64,000 nucleotides of DNA from Nocardia caishijiensis NBRC 108228 (GTDB taxonomy: Bacteria; Actinomycetota; Actinomycetes; Mycobacteriales; Mycobacteriaceae). The stretch spans positions 1-64,000 of the forward strand of contig NZ_BDBE01000036.1 of the NCBI RefSeq assembly GCF_001612825.1, in the 5' to 3' direction. Both the position numbers and the translations under genes were made by a program. Under the pieces are notes generated by a model. It was not told the origin of the DNA and made no database searches. It saw nothing but the letters and a program-made list of their open reading frames with translations. Shown in pieces: positions 33,356 to 41,300 of this stretch. The first letter of the stretch is position 1. The number at the start of each line of letters is the position of its first letter.

Positions 33356-35248
33356 TCATATCGGGGTCGGGACGAACAGCTCGTCGTAGTCACTGTCCAG
33401 TTCGACCTTCTGGCGCCGCTCCTGTTCGCGGGCGCGAAAGTTGTTCATGTACGTGGTGATATCCGTGGCGGTGAGATGTGCCTCGATGACCTGGTTGAGG
33501 CAGTAGTGGCCTAGGTGGTATGCGAAAGTGGCTATGGATTCACAGGCGTCAGGCGTGACCGGCCCGCCATGGATCGCGGCGTTGCGAATGCGTTTCAGCC
33601 GACTGAGGTGGGTGTCGAAGCGCTGATCGTAAAGGTTCAGTCGCGCAACGACGGCTTTTCCGGATCTGAATACCGCCTCCATATCCGCCAGAGCGCGGCG
33701 AAGCCAGTGCCGTTGATAGATCTCGCGCAGCCTCGGGAGATGGTCGATCGCGCCGTTGACATCGAAGTAGTCGACGTCAGCGGACGTAGTCCACAACTCT
33801 TCCTTGATGTCGTCGAGATCTTCGGGCGGAGGGAGAGCGTCGGGGGATGAATCCGGCAAGTCGGTGCTTGCGGCGGAGGTGAATTCGCCGAGGAAGGCGA
33901 CGAGTTGCGCGCGTGAGGTTGCCTGCTTGAAGTATTTGCATGCGAATTGTGCCCAGTCGCTTCGGCCGCCGACAGCCCACGCATTGACGTGTTCGATGGC
34001 ACGAACAGCCGCCATGACCGTTGCTTCTGAGCCGTCGTCTCGCGAGCGGGTCAGTGCGTTGCTGAGCGCTAGGGCGGCAGCGAGCTGTTCGGTTGTCTCG
34101 ATGCTCAGCGACTGCGAGGTTTGGACCATGAGTTGTATCCGCCGGGCGACGGCGTCTCCGGAGCGGTGGCGTGAGTAGTCGCGGCGGCGCGCTTTGGGGC
34201 CCCATTCCCAAGTGCGCAGAGTGCCGTCGATGAAAAGCATGCTCCCGTCGAGCTGGATCCATGTGCCGGGGTGCGGGTCGCTGATCTGGACCAGAGCGGC
34301 CACGAGCGTAGATGCCTGTTTCCGTGCGAGATGGACCACGGCGTCCGGCAGAAGAACGCGCGCGTAGCTGAGACCCGGGTCCTCGGACCACGCCCGGCGC
34401 TCGTGTTCCTGGATGTCCGCGGGAAGGTTGAGCACTTCGTGCGGTATTACGGTGAAGTTGCATGCCAGTTCTGGATGTCCGACACACGAAGCCAGCAGTT
34501 GGGCGCTGTAGAACGTCACCTGACCGTGTGTGACCTCAAACTCATGCATGAGCGCGGGTTCCAAGCGCAGCCATACAATGCAGTCGGCCTTGGCCGGTGG
34601 CCGCATCAGGAATTCCTGGCATTGCTGGCTTCGCCGCCAGACTGGACCATTTCCCCCGTCGTGCGTACCGAGAGTCAGGAGGGGGTAGCCTCGCATCAAC
34701 TCACTGAGCTGCCGCCCGAGGCCGAACCCGTTATCGGTGTTCTGATGTCGGGCCTCGGCGATCGCCCACAGTGTCTTCCGTTTGAACTCGATGTCCTCGA
34801 CCTTTTTGGTCCGGTTGACGCAGGCCTGGTGCAGGTCTAACCATGCGGAATCGATCGCTGCGTCGGATCTGAGCCGCTCCCTCAGCACGGCTGCATCGTG
34901 GCGTAGGGAATCGCGGACCTGTTCGTCGATCCCTACTTCGTTGTTCCCACCGGCGCCTGCCGAGGAGGTGAAAAGTTGCGCGAAATGCGATTCGACCGAG
35001 CGATAGGCCAGGTCAACGACTCGCTGCAGCTTCGGGCCGGACGCGGAATACCCGGAACGGACATCGGCGAGTATTGATTGCCAGTCATTGTGTTGGACGG
35101 GGATGAACTGGCGCCGGTCGTCGATCCAGGCGAGTAGCTCCACTACGGCCGCGGTGAGTGTCATCGCTTCGACGTAGACGGTGAATCGCCCTTGGAGCAC
35201 GGCGACAATTTCAGCCAGCCACTGCTCTTCGTCTACTGGGGATTTCAT
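33356..35248 (-). CDS. Large protein with C-terminal HEPN-type motif (element B)
   Basis: A 630-residue soluble protein of no recognised family. The C-terminal helical region holds LKRIRNAAIHGGPVTPDA, an R-x4-H motif (R555, H560) in the RNAAIHGG context typical of HEPN domains, which are often RNases of toxin or anti-phage systems. Upstream is a long helix/strand domain (TLGTHDGGNGPVWRRSQQCQ, WIQLDGSMLFIDGTLRTWEW). I chose ATG 35248; the frame continues upstream for over 100 residues but with low-complexity Arg/Pro/Ser translation unlike a gene. A 13-bp inverted repeat lies about 95 bp upstream. Confidence 0.7.
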   Translation of the reverse strand: MKSPVDEEQWLAEIVAVLQGRFTVYVEAMTLTAAVVELLAWIDDRRQFIPVQHNDWQSILADVRSGYSASGPKLQRVVDLAYRSVESHFAQLFTSSAGAGGNNEVGIDEQVRDSLRHDAAVLRERLRSDAAIDSAWLDLHQACVNRTKKVEDIEFKRKTLWAIAEARHQNTDNGFGLGRQLSELMRGYPLLTLGTHDGGNGPVWRRSQQCQEFLMRPPAKADCIVWLRLEPALMHEFEVTHGQVTFYSAQLLASCVGHPELACNFTVIPHEVLNLPADIQEHERRAWSEDPGLSYARVLLPDAVVHLARKQASTLVAALVQISDPHPGTWIQLDGSMLFIDGTLRTWEWGPKARRRDYSRHRSGDAVARRIQLMVQTSQSLSIETTEQLAAALALSNALTRSRDDGSEATVMAAVRAIEHVNAWAVGGRSDWAQFACKYFKQATSRAQLVAFLGEFTSAASTDLPDSSPDALPPPEDLDDIKEELWTTSADVDYFDVNGAIDHLPRLREIYQRHWLRRALADMEAVFRSGKAVVARLNLYDQRFDTHLSRLKRIRNAAIHGGPVTPDACESIATFAYHLGHYCLNQVIEAHLTATDITTYMNNFRAREQERRQKVELDSDYDELFVPTPI

Positions 35249-35340
35249 CACTGTGCTTCGTTCGATGACGATGCTTCCGTTACAAGCCAGGCCAGCGCCT
35301 CGGCTCCATTTTCCGCTCCGACGTCCGCCGCCGCCAGATT

Positions 35341-35370
35341 GTTGCCTGATAACTACGGTTATCGGGCAAC
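35341..35370. promoter_or_regulatory. 13-bp inverted repeat upstream of the HEPN-type gene
   Basis: GTTGCCTGATAAC (35341-35353) and GTTATCGGGCAAC (35358-35370), complementary except for one T/G pair, flank TACG. It sits between the minus-strand gene at 35248 and a plus-strand frame at 35386, a good position for a shared operator. Confidence 0.5.
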
Positions 35371-35385
35371 TTCGGGAGGCAAGTC

Positions 35386-35725
35386 GTGACCGGCACCGAT
35401 CTCGCGCACACCATCGTGCGACTGGAGGGCGTCCGCGCTCGTGTCGCCTACCGCCTAGACGACCGGGAGGTGGCCCGGCGGCAGCGGGTGGGACTAAGGA
35501 CTCTCGATGACATGCGCTACTGGACGTGCTGCTCGGACTCCACGCGGGCATGCCGGTGTCCCACGACCAGCTCACCGATCGGGAACGGCACGCGCTGCGC
35601 CGGCGTCTCCATCAAGGTCGTGCGCAAGCGCCTCGGTCACGCTTCCACCGATCTACATCCTGCTCGCCGATAAGGTCGCCGACGCTGAAATCCGCGCGGC
35701 GCGCCACACCCGAACACGGTGACAT
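35386..35725 (+). pseudogene. Frameshifted remnant including a tyrosine recombinase end (element B)
   Basis: A frame opens at GTG 35386 behind GGGAGGC and reads TGTDLAHTIVRLEGVRARVA and YRLDDREVARRQRVG. Further on, in shifting frames, come VSIKVVRKRLGHASTD and then YILLADKVADAEIRAARH, which match the VxxRLGHxS...Y end of tyrosine recombinases. The pieces are not in one frame, so the gene is broken. It is the only integrase trace in element B. Confidence 0.58.
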
Positions 35726-35766
35726 CCAGACCCGGGGCGAACCGATCGGCGACAGAAACGAACGCC

Positions 35767-36858
35767 CTACGAAGCGCGGCGATGGCGCCGGTACCAAAAC
35801 GCGTCGGTGATTTGCCTGTCCCACCACTCCCGGATCCGGTCGTCGGAGTCTGTGGATCTACCGGCCCGAACCTCGGCCAGCGTGGCCTCGGCCAGCGGTG
35901 TTTCGCCCAGCATCAGCGTCCGATCCCACTCGGTGACCGGCATGAGCCGGCCGGTATCAGTGATAGCGGTGTAGGAGTAACCGCCGGCGATGTCCCAGGC
36001 GATCTGGTCGGCGGATTCCACGAACGATTCCAGGTGATGTCCGAAGTTGGTCAAGCCCACGTATAGGGTCAGGTCGCCGTATAGGACAGCACGGTGGATC
36101 TGCCGGTTGAGTCCGGTCGGAGCCATGATGGTCCAGCGGTCGAGCAGGATCTCGTTCATCTTCACCTCGCGCGGATCGTAGGGGTGGCGGCACTCGTAGG
36201 TGTGCTCGATGATGAAAGGGGGTAGGGGGAACCCATCGATGTCTCCGTCCTCGTTGCGGTGGGTGAGCGACGGATCGCAGCGGTCGAAGAACCGCATGAC
36301 ATCCAGGAGCGTTTCGATCACCAACCGACCACCCACAGAGTCCTCGTAGCGCCGGTCGACCGAAGTGCGCTTTCCGTCGGTGTTGTTCCGGATCTCCACA
36401 GGGAGATCGGAATACGGCTTCCAGCGAGGAAAGACCCGCCATCCGCCCTTACCGACCCCACTGACCAGTCGGTCGGTGTCCATGTCGATCATGGCGTGGC
36501 GATGGATCTCGGCGTTCCGGATCAGCCGCAGGCCATGCACGACCCGGCCGTCGGAATCGCTGGCCCGCATCGCTTCGTAGCGGGGTTTATCCGCCGGATC
36601 GAGCAATTCGGTGAACAGCGTATCGATCGTGCGCATCACCGTCACCGCATCAGCGACGTCGATGGAGACGGCCTCGGTATCGATATGGAAATGGCCTGGG
36701 TGCATCACGACATCGCTGTCCGCCGTCGCCAACCAGGTGTCTTCGATCGCGCGGGCCAGAGCTCGGAACTTTCGGCGCAGCTGATTCCGGCCACCGGAAG
36801 CCGGGATCGGGAACATACCCGGGTCAGTAGAAGCGGGCTGGTCGGGGAGCAGTGCCAT
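35767..36858 (-). CDS. Protein of unknown function with internal HEPN-type motif (element B)
   Basis: A 363-residue soluble protein with no family I recognise. Residues 108-121 read HGLRLIRNAEIHRH, an R-x4-H motif (R114, H119) in the same RNAxIH context as the 630-residue neighbour, although the two proteins are otherwise unlike. The C-terminal part has WDIAGGYSYTAITDTGRLMP and a Trp-rich end (IREWWDRQITDAFWYRRHRR). ATG 36858. A nuclease or toxin role is a guess from the motif and the location in a mobile element. Confidence 0.68.
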   Translation of the reverse strand: MALLPDQPASTDPGMFPIPASGGRNQLRRKFRALARAIEDTWLATADSDVVMHPGHFHIDTEAVSIDVADAVTVMRTIDTLFTELLDPADKPRYEAMRASDSDGRVVHGLRLIRNAEIHRHAMIDMDTDRLVSGVGKGGWRVFPRWKPYSDLPVEIRNNTDGKRTSVDRRYEDSVGGRLVIETLLDVMRFFDRCDPSLTHRNEDGDIDGFPLPPFIIEHTYECRHPYDPREVKMNEILLDRWTIMAPTGLNRQIHRAVLYGDLTLYVGLTNFGHHLESFVESADQIAWDIAGGYSYTAITDTGRLMPVTEWDRTLMLGETPLAEATLAEVRAGRSTDSDDRIREWWDRQITDAFWYRRHRRAS

Positions 36859-37096
36859 CGTGGTCTTCTTCCGGGACCTCGCCCGGTTGGAGGCAAGGAG
36901 TTCAGAGTATCCCGCCGGGTCAAGGCGTTTCCGGCGGGCACGTGTTCAGGTGCAGCGCGGGACGAGCAGATCGGCAGACTACCGGTGTCGGTGGATTCAG
37001 GCGGGTGCGGTCATGCGGTGCAGGTGTTCGCGGGTGGTGGTCACGTCGCCGAGGGCGCCCGGATGCATGGTCGGACGCCACAGTGCGATCGAGAAG
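36859..37096. other. Gap between HEPN-type gene and right-end block
   Basis: No gene supported. With the following right-end block it makes about 1 kb without genes up to 37856. Confidence 0.4.
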
Positions 37097-37611
37097 CTCT
37101 GATCGCACAGCGTCGGCCGTGTGCCGTGTCGGGAAGGAGTCGGTGGGTGCAAGACTTGAGCGGGCCCACCGGTAACCCCGCGCTTTCGTCGTCGAGGTGG
37201 CATCGGTGTCAGGCTTTTGCCGAGAGGCGATTGTTCGAGAACTGAAGGTGGCGCCGTCGGTGGGTTTCACTCTTTGTGCTGGTCAGCCCCCTTCGTTTGC
37301 TCCTGACGATCTCGGCGAGGGGAACCGGGCCGCTTTCCTGTCGTTCGGCGGGGGATTTGACGTTCTGACCAACGATCAGCGATGGGCCGAGTGTCTGCTG
37401 CTGGTCTCGGGGCAACCCGCGGAGAGGTGCCGCGCGGTTTGGCCCCCGCAGAAAGTTGCGATCAATGCGTCGGACTTCCATTGCGACCGAGCATGATTCG
37501 CGAGTACGTCAATTTGCCGATCCGGTTACGGCGGTCGCCGCGCTGGGCTACTCGTTCGGGTTGGGCTCCGCACACCGATCCTGTCCGGACCGATGAACTC
37601 ATGACGCTCTA
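37097..37611. repeat. Conserved right-end block, element B copy
   Basis: Counterpart of 28068-28580, leading into attachment copy 3. Its conservation between two otherwise unlike cargo elements marks it as part of the element backbone. Confidence 0.72.
37171..37186. promoter_or_regulatory. Candidate integrase arm-type site, element B right end
   Basis: GGTAACCCCGCGCTTT, the counterpart of 28143-28158. Confidence 0.4.
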
Positions 37612-37647
37612 TGTGGGGGTCAGGGGTTCGAGTCCCCTTAGCTCCAC
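37612..37647 (+). repeat. Attachment-site repeat 3 (right end of island)
   Basis: Third identical copy. The sequence to its right is different from copies 1 and 2 and begins with another terminator (37653), presumably the original chromosomal flank of tRNA-Ala before the insertions. Confidence 0.88.
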
Positions 37648-37652
37648 CCGAC

Positions 37653-37686
37653 ACAAAAGGTCCGGCTTTTCAGCCGGGCCTTTTGT
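37653..37686 (+). terminator. Native terminator downstream of the island
   Basis: A 15-bp stem ACAAAAGGTCCGGCT (37653-37667) with its complement (37672-37686, one G-T pair) around a TTTC loop. It directly follows attachment copy 3 and is probably the original terminator of tRNA-Ala. Confidence 0.78.
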
Positions 37687-37855
37687 CGTTTCGCCACGGC
37701 TCGTAGGTTCCGATGGGCCGCCGGGCGCACACCGTCCACCGTAGGGTCCTGCTCCTCGACGAACCCGTCGAAGCCACGATTCCGTTCGCCGTGCTGGAGC
37801 GAGCGTGAAGCAACTCCGTCACCTTCGAGGGTGACCCACCACTAGGCTCCCCAGT

Positions 37856-38350
37856 GTGTACGAGATTGCTGAGATCGCGGGATTTGCTGGTGCGCATGGG
37901 GTTTGGAGTGTGAGCGACTCCTCGTTGTTGGTTCCGTTGATCGGCTACGTGGGTTCCGACGGAGCGAAGGGTATCGTCCGCTTCGGATTCGACGATGTCG
38001 GTGAGGCCGCGCAGTTCGGGGCCGAGGAGCTGCGGGCGGGGCGGCCGGGGTGGGTTCATGCCGCGCTGGTCGTCGATGCCTTCCTGCGGTTGCCCAGCGG
38101 CCGCGTCGACGCGTTGATCATCGACGCCGTCGAATACGGACCACACCGGCGGTCGCTGAAGATGGCCGTCCCCTATCGGCCGCACACGAGCCCGCAGGGG
38201 TTCGCTGTGTATCGCCCGAAGTTCATCGAGACCAGTGGTTTCGATGCTCCTGACTACCACGCGATGGCTGACGTCTTCTTTTCCGGCGTCGACTCCCACG
38301 AAGAAGCCGCGGCGGTGTGGAACGCCCACCTGGTCGACCAGTCCGTCTGA
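37856..38350 (+). CDS. Conserved-looking protein of unknown function
   Basis: A 164-residue soluble protein, the first gene after the island. It has VRFGFDDVGEAAQFGAEELR, WVHAALVVDAFLRLPSGRVD and a long AMADVFFSGVDSHEEAAAVW helix. I recognise no family. GTG 37856 follows a TAGGCT box (37842-37847) by eight bases, so a leaderless transcript is likely. It shares its strand with the helicase gene downstream. Confidence 0.62.
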   Translation: MYEIAEIAGFAGAHGVWSVSDSSLLVPLIGYVGSDGAKGIVRFGFDDVGEAAQFGAEELRAGRPGWVHAALVVDAFLRLPSGRVDALIIDAVEYGPHRRSLKMAVPYRPHTSPQGFAVYRPKFIETSGFDAPDYHAMADVFFSGVDSHEEAAAVWNAHLVDQSV

Positions 38351-38415
38351 GCTGGCCGGGCTCGATGATCAAAAGTCAAGCGTCGCAACAGAAGCCGGGA
38401 CGCAGTCGCGGTTTG

Positions 38416-38421
38416 TAGAAT
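38416..38421 (+). promoter_or_regulatory. Extended -10 promoter box of the helicase gene
   Basis: TAGAAT preceded by a TTTG run, 28 bases before the ATG at 38449. No good -35 box is visible. Confidence 0.4.
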
Positions 38422-38448
38422 CGCCGTTCGGGTACCGAGGGGGGTGCG

Positions 38449-41232
38449 ATGCTCGATCCGCGAGCGACGGCGATAGTAATTCGGGGGACCACGAACGGTC
38501 TTGTCGAGGACAAGACACCGCAGATCACCGCTTTCGAGCCGCGACACGACCGGGCGGTGGTGTGGTTCGGCACGTCGGGCCCCTACCGGTACGGGTGGGA
38601 CCGGGTGACGGTGCTCCACAGTCCCCGGCCGGTGCGATTCGGCCCGCACGACCGGGTTTTCGTCGACGGTTCCCCGACGGACGCCGTCGAGGCGTACATT
38701 TTCGCGGGCCCGCCCGAAACCGGTTCGTGGTGGCATGTGCTGACCCGCGCGGGAACCTGGCACGCCTACCGCGACGATCAGGTTCAGGTGCGAACGGCAC
38801 TGTCCCCGGCGTCCCGCGACGTGCTCGGCTACTGGCGGACAGTGGCCGGAAAACACACCGACGACGCGGGGGTGCTGCTCCAGCGGAACTATCAGAGCCT
38901 GGAGTTCATCCACCCGGACAGCGCTCTGGCGCGCCTGCTGGAGAACACCCCGATCGAGCCGAAACCCGATGAGCGGGCACCGATTCCGCTGTACCCGTTC
39001 CGCACCAACATCAGCCAGAGCGAGGCCGTGAACAACGCTCTGCGATACCCGATTTCGGTGATCGAAGGCCCACCCGGCACCGGGAAGACGCAGACGATCC
39101 TCAACATCATCGCCTCGGTGATCTGTACACCCGATGCCACGGTCGGCGTCGTCTCCTTCAGCAACTCCGCCGTCGAGAACGTGGTGGAGAAGCTGACCAG
39201 GGAACGGTTCGGGATGGTGGCGGCCAACCTCGGCAACTACGTCAAACGCCAGGAATTCTTCGCCGCGCAGCCGCAGCGCAACGCGGAGGTCGACGCGCTG
39301 ATCCGTGCCGGGCGAGGACAAGAAACCGATGCCGCGGCCCAACTGGTGACGGTGAACCGGCGACTCACCGACCTGCAGAAGCAGGATCGGCTCCGCGCCG
39401 AGGTCCGCGCCCAACTGCACGCCTATCGCCTGGAACAGCGGCACTTCCAGTCCTATTTCGACGACCGTGAGGTCCCGGACGCCGACAACCTGCCACTGCT
39501 GACCCGCTACAGCGCGCGCAAACTGCTCGACTTCATCGCCGACACCGATCCCCGATGGATTCGCGACAGCGGCGTCGGCCGCGCGATCGACGTGATGAAC
39601 CGCTACTTCCGATATCGCGCCTTGCGCCATGTGGACGCCGACGATATCGACGTGGTGCTGCGCATCCAACGCCTGTACTACGAGAAGAAGATCGCCGAAC
39701 TCGAACGACGAGTCGAACAGCTCGACACCGCGTTGGCGGCCCGCGGGTTCGACGAACTGATGGCCGAACAGGCGAGCCTGTCGCGTCGGCTGCTGCGAGA
39801 TTCCCTGTTCGAGCGGTACCGGGCCATGAACCGCACCGTCTACGACTCTCGCTACCGGAAGCGTTTCGACCGGTTCACGCGCGACTACCCGCTGATCATG
39901 AGCACCTGCCACTCCCTGCAGAACAGCATCGGTCCCTCGGCACTGCTGGACTACCTCATCATCGATGAGGCCTCCCAGGTCGACCTGGTGACCGTGGCCC
40001 CGGCGCTGGCCTGCGCCCGCACGGTGATCGTGGTGGGCGACCTGGCACAGCTGCCGCCCGTCACGAAGGATTTCCACGGCCTGCCGCCCGCGCCCGATCC
40101 TGTTTTCGACTACCGCAACAGCGTGCTCGCATCGATCATCGAACGCTACGGCGATCGCGTGCCCCGCCGATTGCTGCGCGAGCACTACCGGTGCGACCCC
40201 GACATCATCGAGTTCTGCAACCGCAAGTTCTACCGAGGCGACCTGATTCCGTACACCAGCAGCACGCCGGGAATCAACGCCATGTCCTTGGTGCGCACAG
40301 TCCCCGGCAATCACATGCGCCGGACCCACAGCGACGACGATCCCCGCTCCAAGGCCCGCAGCAACGAGCGGGAGATCGACGTGATCCGCCACGAGGTGAT
40401 CCCTTGGCTGGAAGGCGAATTCGCGCCACACGAGATCGGGGTCACCACGCCGTATCGCCGCCAGGCGGACAAGGCGGCCGATGCCCTGATCGCGGCCATC
40501 GAAGCCGACACGGTGCACAAGTTCCAGGGACGCGAAAAGGACGCGATCATCATGACCACCGTGCTCGACGACACCGACAGCGGCCGCGCCGGACTGAAGT
40601 TCGCCGACGACCCGAAGCTGATCAATGTGGCCGTTTCCCGGGCGATGCGCCAGTTCGTTCTCGTCACCCATCCGTCCGAACTGCCGGGCAGTCGACACCT
40701 GCGCGACCTGTTCGGTTACGTTCGGTACCGGGACCGCCGCCACGGTGTGATCGACAGCGATCTGGTGTCGATCTTCGACCTGCTCTACACCGAACTCAAC
40801 GAGCGGCGGCGCGCGCATCCGATGATCGGCTGGGGGCGCACGCAGTGGCCGTCGGAGGACATCGCGCTCGCGACGCTCGAAGAGGTGCTCGCGCAGACCG
40901 GACGTGACCATTTGGCCGTGCACTGCCAGGTGTACCTGCAGAATGTGTTTCCCCGCGATCTGGCCCCGCTCGACGCGGAACTGCGGAAATTCGTCAGGGA
41001 CCGGTCCTCGTTCGACTTCGTCTTCTACAACCGCATCACCAACGAGTTCGTCGGTGCGGTGGAGGTGGACGGTTTCCGCACGCACGAGGCGGATCCGGAC
41101 CAGCAGCGCAGGGACCGGAAGAAGGACGAGATCTGCCGACGCTACGACCTGCGGTTGCTGCGGCTGGCGACCACCGGCAGTGGCGAAGCTGCCCGGATCC
41201 GGCGGTTCCTCGACGGTCTGCCCGGTGCCTGA
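38449..41232 (+). CDS. SF1 (Upf1-like) helicase fused to a DUF2726/PD-(D/E)XK-like nuclease
   Basis: A 927-residue protein. The N-terminal 170 residues are beta-rich and of unknown type. Helicase motifs follow: Walker A VIEGPPGTGKTQTIL (about 204-218), a coiled-coil insertion (about 270-440), Walker B YLIIDEASQVDLV, motif III VVVGDLAQLPPV, LREHYRCDP, DTVHKFQGREKD and NVAVSRAM (AAA_11/AAA_12). The C-terminal 120 residues read FDFVFYNRITNEFVGAVEVD then QQRRDRKKDEICRRYDLRLL, the D...ExD...H/Q...RDxxKD order of DUF2726 and Vsr-like nucleases. It probably unwinds and cuts nucleic acid in repair or defence. Confidence 0.85.
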   Translation: MLDPRATAIVIRGTTNGLVEDKTPQITAFEPRHDRAVVWFGTSGPYRYGWDRVTVLHSPRPVRFGPHDRVFVDGSPTDAVEAYIFAGPPETGSWWHVLTRAGTWHAYRDDQVQVRTALSPASRDVLGYWRTVAGKHTDDAGVLLQRNYQSLEFIHPDSALARLLENTPIEPKPDERAPIPLYPFRTNISQSEAVNNALRYPISVIEGPPGTGKTQTILNIIASVICTPDATVGVVSFSNSAVENVVEKLTRERFGMVAANLGNYVKRQEFFAAQPQRNAEVDALIRAGRGQETDAAAQLVTVNRRLTDLQKQDRLRAEVRAQLHAYRLEQRHFQSYFDDREVPDADNLPLLTRYSARKLLDFIADTDPRWIRDSGVGRAIDVMNRYFRYRALRHVDADDIDVVLRIQRLYYEKKIAELERRVEQLDTALAARGFDELMAEQASLSRRLLRDSLFERYRAMNRTVYDSRYRKRFDRFTRDYPLIMSTCHSLQNSIGPSALLDYLIIDEASQVDLVTVAPALACARTVIVVGDLAQLPPVTKDFHGLPPAPDPVFDYRNSVLASIIERYGDRVPRRLLREHYRCDPDIIEFCNRKFYRGDLIPYTSSTPGINAMSLVRTVPGNHMRRTHSDDDPRSKARSNEREIDVIRHEVIPWLEGEFAPHEIGVTTPYRRQADKAADALIAAIEADTVHKFQGREKDAIIMTTVLDDTDSGRAGLKFADDPKLINVAVSRAMRQFVLVTHPSELPGSRHLRDLFGYVRYRDRRHGVIDSDLVSIFDLLYTELNERRRAHPMIGWGRTQWPSEDIALATLEEVLAQTGRDHLAVHCQVYLQNVFPRDLAPLDAELRKFVRDRSSFDFVFYNRITNEFVGAVEVDGFRTHEADPDQQRRDRKKDEICRRYDLRLLRLATTGSGEAARIRRFLDGLPGA

Positions 41233-41300
41233 GGCGGCGTTTCCACTCCGATCTGCAACCCGTTCACCCGCTGGTCGGGCGGATGCGCCATGCTTGTCCG

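Larger units (their letters stand above)
28581..37647. mobile_element. Integrative element B, tandem to element A
   Basis: About 9.1 kb between the second and third copies of the 36-bp tRNA-Ala end (28581-28616 and 37612-37647). Its left end repeats the post-tRNA terminator of element A and its right end repeats the 550-bp block of element A, so the two elements belong to one family inserted in series. Cargo consists of genes of unknown function with defence-like features plus a HxlR/DUF1761 pair. Integrase remains only as a frameshifted fragment near 35386-35725. Confidence 0.8.

Noticed and set aside
36259..37245. Plus-strand frame opposite the 363-residue HEPN-type gene
   Set aside because: No domain, and composition typical of the complement of a coding gene; the minus strand has better codon bias.
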